From contig NZ_VEDO01000002.1 of assembly GCF_007677875.1 (NCBI RefSeq), forward strand, positions 62,001-126,000: a stretch of DNA of 64,000 bases. The letters run 5' to 3'. Below the pieces are notes generated by a model. That model worked only from the letters and a program-made list of their open reading frames with translations. It was not told the origin of the DNA and made no database searches. Below, one piece after another: positions 56,705-64,000 of the stretch. This DNA is from Variovorax boronicumulans. Lineage in GTDB: Bacteria; Pseudomonadota; Gammaproteobacteria; Burkholderiales; Burkholderiaceae_C. Position numbers and translations under genes: made by a program. Position 1 is the first letter of the stretch. The number at the start of each line of letters is the position of its first letter.

Positions 56705-57859
56705 ATGACCGACCAGAAGAAACGTTCGATGCTGCGCGTGGCTGCGCTGAGCGCGATGGCCGCCGCCGCGCTGGCCGCCTGCGGCAAGAAGGAAGAGCCG
56801 GCGCCCGCCCCGGCACCGGCCGCCGCCGCACCGGCACCCGCGCCCAAGGCCGAGCCGCTCAAGATCGCGTTCGCCTACGTCGGCCCGGTCGGCGACGGCG
56901 GCTGGACCTTCGCGCACGACAACGCACGCAAGGCGCTGGAGAAGGAGTACGGCGACAAGATCGTCACGAGCTTCGTCGAGAAGGTGCCCGAGTCGGCCGA
57001 CGCCGAGCGCGTGTTCCGCGACCTCGTGGGCCAGGGCAACAAGCTGATCTTCGGCACCACCTTCGGCTACATGGAACCCATGCTCAAGGTGGCGCCCGAC
57101 GCCACCGACGTGAAGTTCGAGCACGCCACCGGCTACAAGACCGCGCCCAACCTGCGCACCTACGACAGCCGCACCTACGAGGGCGCGTACATGGCCGGCG
57201 TGATCGCCGGCGCCATGACCAAGAGCAACACGCTGGGCGTGGTGGCCTCGATCCCGATCCCGGAAGTGGTGCGCAACATCAACAGCTTCACGCTGGGCGC
57301 GCAGTCGGTGAACCCCAAGGTCACGACCAAGGTGGTCTGGGTCAACGAGTGGTTCAATCCGCCGAAGGAAACCGAGGCCGCCACCGCGCTGATCAACGGC
57401 GGCGCCGACGTGCTGATGCAGAACACCGATTCGGCCGCCGTGCTCAAGACGGCGCAGGACAAGGGCAAGCGCGCCTTCGGTTGGGATTCGGACATGACCG
57501 CCTACGGCCCGCAGGCCCACCTGGGTTCGGCTGTGATCAACTGGGCGCCGTATTACATCAAGGCCACCAAGGACGCGCTGGAAGGCACCTGGTCCACGGG
57601 CTCGGTCTGGTGGGGCGTGAAGGAAGGCGCGATCGACATGGTCTCCATCGCCGCGGACGTGCCGGCCGAGACCAAGGCCAAGATCGACGAGATCAAGAAG
57701 GGCCTGAAGGACGGCACGTTCTCGATCTGGAAGGGCCCGATCGCCGACAACACGGGCAAGGAAGTCGTGGCCGCCGGCGCCGTGGCCGACGACCAGTTCC
57801 TGTCGGGCATCAAGTTCTACGTCAAGGGCGTGGAAGGCAAGGTGCCGGGCGACAAGTAA
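56705..57859 (+). CDS. BMP-family substrate-binding lipoprotein
   Basis: A 384-residue BMP/PnrA-like binding protein with a lipobox signal (LSAMAAAALAACGKK) and a Pro/Ala linker of about 20 residues rich in PAPAPA. LKIAFAYVGPVGDGGWTFAHDNARKALEKEYGDKI, LIFGTTFGYMEPMLKVAPDATDVKFEHATGYKT, YEGAYMAGVIAGAMTKSNTLGVVASIPIPEVVRNINSFTLGAQ and DVLMQNTDSAAVLKTAQDKGKRAFGWDSDM are the family blocks. The PIPEV segment and Asp/Trp residues suggest a purine ring pocket. GGAG lies before the ATG and a strong terminator follows. A second, Tat-exported paralogue is at 63225. Confidence 0.92.
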   Translation: MTDQKKRSMLRVAALSAMAAAALAACGKKEEPAPAPAPAAAAPAPAPKAEPLKIAFAYVGPVGDGGWTFAHDNARKALEKEYGDKIVTSFVEKVPESADAERVFRDLVGQGNKLIFGTTFGYMEPMLKVAPDATDVKFEHATGYKTAPNLRTYDSRTYEGAYMAGVIAGAMTKSNTLGVVASIPIPEVVRNINSFTLGAQSVNPKVTTKVVWVNEWFNPPKETEAATALINGGADVLMQNTDSAAVLKTAQDKGKRAFGWDSDMTAYGPQAHLGSAVINWAPYYIKATKDALEGTWSTGSVWWGVKEGAIDMVSIAADVPAETKAKIDEIKKGLKDGTFSIWKGPIADNTGKEVVAAGAVADDQFLSGIKFYVKGVEGKVPGDK

Positions 57860-57877
57860 GCTGCGCCTGCACCGTGG

Positions 57878-57908
57878 ACGGCCGCCTTCGGGCGGCCGTT
57901 CTGCTTTG
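57878..57908 (+). terminator. Rho-independent terminator after the ABC operon
   Basis: ACGGCCGCC (57878-57886), TTCG (57887-57890) and GGCGGCCGT (57891-57899) form a perfect 9-bp stem with a UUCG-class tetraloop, followed by TCTGCTTT. It lies 19 bases after the binding-protein stop and should end the transporter mRNA. Confidence 0.8.
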
Positions 57909-57930
57909 GGTCTGCGCGGCCAGCTCAGCG

Positions 57931-57955
57931 GTATTACAATTTTCGGCAGTATTAC
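57931..57955. promoter_or_regulatory. Direct repeat GTATTAC before the antitoxin gene
   Basis: GTATTAC occurs at 57931-57937 and 57949-57955, 18 bases apart, with TACAAT between them as a possible -10, and ends 18 bases before the antitoxin ATG. Such repeats fit autoregulation by an AbrB-type antitoxin. Not verified. Confidence 0.4.
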
Positions 57956-57973
57956 CCTGCAGTGGAGGCCGCC

Positions 57974-58222
57974 ATGCATCCAGCGCTGACCGTCAAAAGC
58001 CAAGTCACCGTGCCCAAGGAAATCCGCGAGTTCCTGGGCATCGGCCCTGGCGAACGGCTGAAGTTCGAGCCCATGGCCGACGGGCGGGTCGCCATCACGC
58101 CGGCCCAGCCGCGCAAGCGCGCGCAATCCGATCCGTTCGAGCGCATGAAGGGCAGTGGCAAGGCGGGCGTGACCACGGAGAAGGTCATGCGCGCCACACG
58201 GGGCGCCGACTGGAACAAGTAG
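57974..58222 (+). CDS. AbrB/SpoVT-type antitoxin
   Basis: An 82-residue protein. LTVKSQVTVPKEIREFLGIGPGERLKFEPMADGRVAITP (about residues 5-43) is a SpoVT/AbrB swapped-hairpin DNA-binding domain. The C-terminal 35 residues (QSDPFERMKGSGKAGVTTEKVMRATRG) probably bind the toxin. GGAGG lies 6 bases before ATG 57974. The PIN-domain toxin gene starts 2 bases after its stop. It would neutralise the toxin and repress the pair's promoter. Confidence 0.85.
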   Translation: MHPALTVKSQVTVPKEIREFLGIGPGERLKFEPMADGRVAITPAQPRKRAQSDPFERMKGSGKAGVTTEKVMRATRGADWNK

Positions 58223-58224
58223 CC

Positions 58225-58626
58225 ATGGTTCTCGTGGACAGCAATGTGCTGATCGACGTCATCACGCAAGACCCGGTGTGGTGCGACTGGTCCTTGGCGC
58301 AGCTGCGTGCGGCGCGTGCGCGTGACAAGCTGACGATCAACGCACTGGTCTACGCGGAGGTCGTGGTGTCGTATGACGCCATGGAGGAACTGGATGACTT
58401 CCTCAAGCCCACGGGCATCACGCTTTCGCCGCTGTCCGCCCAAGCCGCGTTCATCGCGAGCCGTGCCTTCATGCGGTACCGCGCAGCCAAGGGCAGCAAG
58501 ACGGGCGTGTTGCCCGATTTCTTCATCGGCGCGCAGGCCGAAGCCGAAGGATGGACACTGCTGTCGCGCGATGCCACACGGTACCGGCGCTACTTCCCGA
58601 AGGTCGATCTGATCAGCCCCGCTTGA
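58225..58626 (+). CDS. PIN-domain ribonuclease toxin (VapC type)
   Basis: A 133-residue PIN-domain protein. The acidic residues are visible: Asp in MVLVDSNVLIDV, Glu in NALVYAEVVVS, Asp in KTGVLPDFFIGAQAEAEG and Asp in LSRDATRYRRYFPKV. This is the pattern of VapC nucleases that cleave tRNA or other RNA. The gene starts 2 bases after the AbrB-type antitoxin. The pair sits between the ABC transporter operon's terminator and the adenine deaminase gene, as an independent insertion in a purine-related block. Confidence 0.87.
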   Translation: MVLVDSNVLIDVITQDPVWCDWSLAQLRAARARDKLTINALVYAEVVVSYDAMEELDDFLKPTGITLSPLSAQAAFIASRAFMRYRAAKGSKTGVLPDFFIGAQAEAEGWTLLSRDATRYRRYFPKVDLISPA

Positions 58627-58659
58627 ATGCCGCTCGCAGCGCATGCGCTGACGCTTTAG

Positions 58660-59718
<1,059 letters not shown>

Positions 59719-59725
59719 GCGCCCG

Positions 59726-62700
59726 GTGGACCTGCTGATCGATCCCCAGTCCATCGCGTCGCACCTGCCTGCCGCCACCTACGCCCGTGGGCTGCAGGTC
59801 TACCTGAACCAGGGCGTGCTCGAACACCAGCTGCGCGCCGAGAGTGCGCAGCTCTGGCATGTGGATGGCACGGTGCGTGGCAGCGAGCGCGAGCCCTACG
59901 ACGCGAGCCTGGTAATGGAGCTGGGCGATGGCGGACGTGTGTCGCGTTTCGCCGCCAGTTGCTCCTGCCCGGTGGGCCACAACTGCAAGCACGCGGTGGC
60001 GCTGGCGCTGAAGGCCGCCTACGCCGCCGGCGCGGTGCGGCGTCCGGCCACACCCGATGCCCGGACGCCGGCCGCGGCGCCGGCGCCCATCCCTGACACG
60101 GCCCGCGCGCAGGCGGACATGCGCGCCTGGCTGGACCTGTTCGACGACGCGCCGGCCGATGCGCAAGCGCGCGCGCCGACGGCCAACGCCGACGTGCCGC
60201 TGTACCTGCTGTCGGTCGCGGAGCCGTCCGCGCGCGGCCCGCGCGGGCCGGCGCGGCTGCAGCTGGCCTGGCAGGTGTCGCGCGCGCTCAAGCGGGGCGG
60301 CTGGTCCAAGCCCAAGGTGCCCGGCTACGACGCCTTGTGGCGCATCCCCGTGCTGGCCACCGCCGAGCCCAACGACGACCGCGAATGCGTGCGGCTGATC
60401 CAGTCGCTGGGCACGCAGCGCCACACCTATGGCGTCACGCACACCGGCATCGTCGACGGCACCGTCGGCAGCCTGGCGGTGCAGGCCGCCGCGCGCACCG
60501 GCCGGCTGTTTGCGGTGCTGGAGTCGAGTGCCATGGCCGAGACGCCGCTGCGCTGGGGCCCGCCGCGCCGGCTGCTGTGGCAGTGGCACGAGAGCCGGCA
60601 GCCGCGCGAGGCTGAGAGCCTATGGGAGCTGCGCGCCGGCGTGGCGGAGCAGGGGGCCGACCCGGATGCGCCCGACGCCCACCCCGCCCCGCGCACCGGC
60701 GTGTACGGCGCCCAGGTGCCGCTCTACCTGGACCTGGAGCACCGCTGCTGCGGACCGGTGGAATGCCCCGGGCTGGACGCGGCCCAGCTGCGCCTGCTGC
60801 TGACGGCGCCGCCGCTGCCGCAATCGGCCTTCGGCGACGACCAGAGCCGCCTGCTCGAACGCCTGGCCGGCCTGCCGCTGCCGCCCGTGGTCACACCGCC
60901 CGAACGCTGGCCCCAGGTGCCGCCCGTGCCCTGCCTGCGGCTGTCGCGCGTCCCGCCCGCCGAGCGCGCCCAGCGCGGCCTGCTGCGCGCCACACTGGAC
61001 TTCGACTACGCCGGCCTGCGCGGCCACTGGTTCGTACCGCAGGCCCAGGTGCTGGTCACGCACGACGGCCGGCGCGTGCTGCTGACCCGCGATGTGGCCG
61101 CCGAACGCGCGGCCGAGCTGCGCCTGCGCGCGCTGGGCCTGGTGGGCGACGCCGTGGCGCGCTTCCACCTGCCGGCCGCCAGCATGGTGTGGCTGGATTG
61201 GGCGATGGACGATTGGGCGCCGCTGCGCGCCGCGGGCTTCGACGTGCAGGCCGATGCGGACCTGGCCGGCTTCGTGCAGCAGGCCGACGCGCTGCTGGTG
61301 CAGATGGCATCCCCATCGGCCGGCCACGACGACGCCGCGCTCGAGGACGCCTTGCGGGCCGGCACCGATGTGGCCTGGTTCGACCTCTCGCTGGGCATCG
61401 CCATCGACGGTGCGCGCCACAACGTGCTGCCCTGGTTGCCGGCGCTGCTGCGGCAGGTGCGTTACACGCCTGATGGCCCGCAGATGCCGCCCTGGCTCTG
61501 GCGCGAGCAGCTCGACGGCCGCTGGCTGCGCCTGCCCTCGGCGCCGCTACAGCCCTGGCTGCAGGCGCTGCTGGACCTGGTGGGCGAGCGCCCCGAGCGC
61601 GATCTGGAGGCCGATGCGCTGCGGCTGTCGCGCCTGGAAGCCCTGCGCATGGGCGTGCTGCTGGGCGAGGGCGCGGTCTGGGATGGCGCCGAGGTCCTGC
61701 GCCAGCTGCTGCGCGAACTCGTCAGCGGCGCGCCGCCGGCCGTGGCACCGCCCGCGGGGCTGCGCGCGCAGCTACGGCCCTACCAGCAGCACGGCCTGAA
61801 CTGGCTGCAGTTCCTGCGCCGGGCCGGCCTCTCGGGCCTGCTGGCCGACGACATGGGCCTGGGCAAGACGCTGCAGACCCTGGCCCATCTGCTGCGCGAG
61901 CAAGAGGACGGGCGACTCGACCGGCCCAGCCTGGTGCTGGCGCCCGTGAGCGTGCTGGGCAACTGGCGCCGCGAGGCCGAGCGCTTCGCGCCCGCGCTGC
62001 GCACGCGCGTGTGGCATGGCGCCGACCGCCACAAGGCCGACTTCTCCGGCTGCGACCTGGTGGTCGCGCCGTACTCGCTGCTGCAGCGCGACCGCGAACG
62101 CTGGCTGGGCCAGCGCTGGCACCTGGTGGTGCTGGACGAGGCGCAGCACATCAAGAACGCCAGCACCCAGGCCGCGCAGGTGGCGGCCTCGCTGCAGGCG
62201 CGCCAGCGCCTGTGTCTCTCCGGCACGCCCATGGAGAACCACCTGGGCGAACTCTGGAGCCTGTTCCACTTCCTGATGCCGGGCTTCCTCGGCAGCCAGG
62301 CGCGCTTTCGCGAGGTGTTCCGCCAGCCGATCGAGAAGCATGCGGACACGCAGCGGCTGGCCTTGCTGCGCCGGCGCATCACGCCGTTCATGCTGCACCG
62401 GACCAAGGCGGCGGTGGCCACCGAACTGCCCGCGCGCGTCGAGAGCATCTCGCCCGTGACGCTGGATGGCGCGCAGGCCGACCTGTACGAGACGATCCGG
62501 CTGGCCACGGAAAAATCGGTGCGTGCAGCGCTGGTGGACAAAGGCCTGGCCCGTTCGCAGATCCAGGTGCTGGACGCGCTGCTCAAGCTGCGCCAGGTCT
62601 GTTGCGATCCGCGGCTCGTCAAGGCCGCGCCGGGCGTCACCAAGCCCGCGGGCTCGGCCAAGCTCGATCTGCTCATGGAGATGCTGCCCGAGCTGCTGGA

Positions 62701-63169
62701 AGAGGGCCGGCGCGTGCTGCTGTTCTCGCAGTTCACGGGCATGCTGGCCTTGATCGAGGCCGCGCTGCGCGAACGCAAGATCGCTTTTGCGACGCTGACC
62801 GGCCAGACCCAAAAGCGCGACGAGGTCATCGAACGCTTCACGAGCGGTGCCGTGCCGCTGTTCCTGATCAGCCTGAAGGCCGGCGGCACGGGGCTCAATC
62901 TGCCCCAGGCCGACACCGTGATCCACTACGACCCCTGGTGGAACCCGGCCGTGGAGGAGCAGGCCACGGCGCGCGCGCACCGCATCGGCCAGCAGCGCCA
63001 GGTGATGGTCTACAAGCTCGTGGCCGAGGGAACGATCGAGGAGCGCATCCTGGACTTGCAGGCGCGCAAGGCGGCGCTGGCGAGCGGCCTGCTGCACGGC
63101 GCGGCGACGCGCGATGCGCCGCTGTTCAACGAGGACGACGTGGCAGAGCTGCTGCGGCCGATCGGCTGA
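59726..63169 (+). CDS. SWIM-domain SNF2-family helicase-like ATPase
   Basis: A 1147-residue protein with GTG start 7 bases after the deaminase stop. A SWIM zinc finger lies near the N-terminus (CSCPVGHNCKH: Cys79, Cys81, Cys87, His89). A long middle region follows, then the SNF2 motor: LRPYQQHGLNWLQFL, DDMGLGKT (Lys714), LDEAQHIKN, LSGTPMENHLGELWSLFHFL, and helicase C with VLLFSQFTGML, SLKAGGTGLNL and AHRIGQQRQVMVYKL. It remodels or translocates on DNA, but bacterial members lack a defined role. Zinc-finger and motor together are typical of the HepA/RapA-distant group. The link to purine salvage seems only positional. Confidence 0.9.
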   Translation: MDLLIDPQSIASHLPAATYARGLQVYLNQGVLEHQLRAESAQLWHVDGTVRGSEREPYDASLVMELGDGGRVSRFAASCSCPVGHNCKHAVALALKAAYAAGAVRRPATPDARTPAAAPAPIPDTARAQADMRAWLDLFDDAPADAQARAPTANADVPLYLLSVAEPSARGPRGPARLQLAWQVSRALKRGGWSKPKVPGYDALWRIPVLATAEPNDDRECVRLIQSLGTQRHTYGVTHTGIVDGTVGSLAVQAAARTGRLFAVLESSAMAETPLRWGPPRRLLWQWHESRQPREAESLWELRAGVAEQGADPDAPDAHPAPRTGVYGAQVPLYLDLEHRCCGPVECPGLDAAQLRLLLTAPPLPQSAFGDDQSRLLERLAGLPLPPVVTPPERWPQVPPVPCLRLSRVPPAERAQRGLLRATLDFDYAGLRGHWFVPQAQVLVTHDGRRVLLTRDVAAERAAELRLRALGLVGDAVARFHLPAASMVWLDWAMDDWAPLRAAGFDVQADADLAGFVQQADALLVQMASPSAGHDDAALEDALRAGTDVAWFDLSLGIAIDGARHNVLPWLPALLRQVRYTPDGPQMPPWLWREQLDGRWLRLPSAPLQPWLQALLDLVGERPERDLEADALRLSRLEALRMGVLLGEGAVWDGAEVLRQLLRELVSGAPPAVAPPAGLRAQLRPYQQHGLNWLQFLRRAGLSGLLADDMGLGKTLQTLAHLLREQEDGRLDRPSLVLAPVSVLGNWRREAERFAPALRTRVWHGADRHKADFSGCDLVVAPYSLLQRDRERWLGQRWHLVVLDEAQHIKNASTQAAQVAASLQARQRLCLSGTPMENHLGELWSLFHFLMPGFLGSQARFREVFRQPIEKHADTQRLALLRRRITPFMLHRTKAAVATELPARVESISPVTLDGAQADLYETIRLATEKSVRAALVDKGLARSQIQVLDALLKLRQVCCDPRLVKAAPGVTKPAGSAKLDLLMEMLPELLEEGRRVLLFSQFTGMLALIEAALRERKIAFATLTGQTQKRDEVIERFTSGAVPLFLISLKAGGTGLNLPQADTVIHYDPWWNPAVEEQATARAHRIGQQRQVMVYKLVAEGTIEERILDLQARKAALASGLLHGAATRDAPLFNEDDVAELLRPIG

Positions 63170-63224
63170 GGGGCTCCGGGTTGGGGCACAATCCGGGCCC
63201 CGTCACCGTCCTCCCGGACACCCC

Positions 63225-64000
63225 ATGAAGAGCGTCACTTCTAAAATACGCAGCAGCGGCTTCGGCCGCGCTTTCATTTCTGCCGCCCGCTGCACGGCAC
63301 AACCCTCTCCCTCCGCGCTGTCGCGCAGGTACCTGCTGGCCACCGTGGCCACGGCATGCTTGCCGGGTCTGGCCATGGCCCGCGATCCGCTCAAGATCGG
63401 CTTCGTCTACGTGGCGCCGCTGACCGATGCCGGCTGGGTGCGCCAGCACGAGGAAGGCCGCAAGGCCGTGCAGGCGGCCCTGGGCAGCCAGGTGCAGACC
63501 CGCTACGTGGAGAACGTGGCCGAGGGCCCGGACGCCGAGCGCGTGATCCGCGAGCTCGCGCAGCAAGGCTGCGGCCTGATCTTCACGCCCAGCTTCGGCT
63601 ACATGGAGCCCACGCTGCGCGTCGCGCGCGACTTCCCCGAGGTGCGCTTCGAGTCCATCACGGGCCTCAAGACGGCGCCCAACGTGGCCACGGCCAATGC
63701 GCGGCACTACGAGGGGCGCTATCTCGCCGGCGTGGCGGCCGGGCGCATGAGCAAGACCGGCATGGCCGGCTATGTGGCCGGCTTTCCGATCCCCGAGGTG
63801 CTGCAGGGCATCAACGCCTTCACGCTGGGCCTGCGCTCGGTGGCGCCGCAGGCGGCCGTCAAAGTGGTCTGGCTGCAGGCCTGGTTCGATCCGCCGCGCG
63901 AGCGCGACGCAGCCATGACGCTCATGAACCAGGACGCCGACGTGGTGGTCTTTCACACCGGCTCGGCCGCCGTGATGGCCGCCGCCCAGGAGCGCGGCAA
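63225..64000 (+). CDS. Second BMP-family binding protein, Tat-exported, cut by window end
   Basis: The visible 258 residues are a BMP-type binding protein with SALSRRYLLATVATACLPGLAMA, a twin-arginine signal (SRRYL), and no lipobox. DPLKIGFVYVAPLTDAGWVRQHEEGRKAVQAALG, GYMEPTLRVARDFPEVRFESITGLKTAPN, YEGRYLAGVAAGRMSKTGMAGYVAGFPIPEVLQGINAFTLGLRS and VVWLQAWFDPPRERDAAMTLMNQDADVVVFHTGSAAV parallel the lipoprotein at 56705. It probably serves the same transporter with a different ligand or state. The C-terminus lies beyond base 64000. ATG 63225 is the only convincing start. Confidence 0.87.
   Translation, partial: MKSVTSKIRSSGFGRAFISAARCTAQPSPSALSRRYLLATVATACLPGLAMARDPLKIGFVYVAPLTDAGWVRQHEEGRKAVQAALGSQVQTRYVENVAEGPDAERVIRELAQQGCGLIFTPSFGYMEPTLRVARDFPEVRFESITGLKTAPNVATANARHYEGRYLAGVAAGRMSKTGMAGYVAGFPIPEVLQGINAFTLGLRSVAPQAAVKVVWLQAWFDPPRERDAAMTLMNQDADVVVFHTGSAAVMAAAQERG

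Overview
The window is a 64 kb stretch of very GC-rich chromosome. It looks like a betaproteobacterium of the Burkholderiales, most likely Comamonadaceae (Variovorax, Ramlibacter, Hydrogenophaga or Acidovorax type). This rests on the protein flavour, three orphan Bug/TctC binding proteins, a glutaryl-CoA dehydrogenase/GcvA-type LysR pair, and a GC-rich intergenic repeat of a kind common in that family. No rRNA, tRNA, CRISPR, prophage or complete insertion sequence was seen. Genes are densely packed, often with 1-4 base ATGA/GTGA/TGATG overlaps that suggest translational coupling.

Layout. 1-741: 5' part of gcdH, divergent from a LysR gene across a 30-bp inverted repeat. 2274-3035: DUF3750 protein. 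3331-7973: operon of a DAD-like cupin, two SDRs, a Bug protein, an IclR regulator and a DUF1345 membrane protein, probably an uncharacterised catabolic unit. 8078-9654: a chemoreceptor with a histidine-bearing membrane domain, preceded by a 16-codon Cys-rich leader ORF whose stop overlaps the receptor start. 9660-12157: MocR regulator facing a PaiB-like FMN protein and an ABM monooxygenase. 12159-16488: mutS, an Anbu proteasome-like protease and an alpha/beta hydrolase in one overlapping operon. 16741-18944: second chemoreceptor coupled to a predicted outer-membrane protein. 19062-22744: LivK-type binding protein and a soluble hybrid histidine kinase. 22933-31993: mixed metabolism and transport (bluB, chrA, a flagellar-rod-like fragment, a frameshifted lysE, panE-like reductase, hydrolase, MFS with TetR, SDR, thioesterase). 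31990-36135: Bug protein and a large PAS-hybrid kinase with HPt domain.

The centrepiece is 36552-48982, seven tightly coupled genes: GH1 beta-glucosidase, Tat-exported GH144-type endo-beta-1,2-glucanase, a sugar ABC binding lipoprotein, two permeases, a 1053-residue exported discoidin plus (alpha/alpha)6 protein of unassigned activity, and a cytoplasmic GH94 1,2-beta-oligoglucan phosphorylase. Together they read as a complete beta-1,2-glucan utilisation system: periplasmic chopping, import, phosphorolysis to glucose-1-phosphate and hydrolysis of the remnants. The large exported protein is the best candidate for something undescribed. No transporter ATPase or dedicated regulator is encoded in the locus.

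49132-53006: a small lipoprotein, another Bug protein, a benzoylformate-decarboxylase-like ThDP enzyme and its divergent LysR regulator. 53170-64000: a purine/nucleoside module of BMP-type ABC transporter (ATPase, two permeases, binding lipoprotein ended by a strong terminator), adenine deaminase and a second, Tat-exported BMP protein cut by the window edge. A VapBC-like toxin-antitoxin pair and a SWIM-SNF2 helicase lie within this module.
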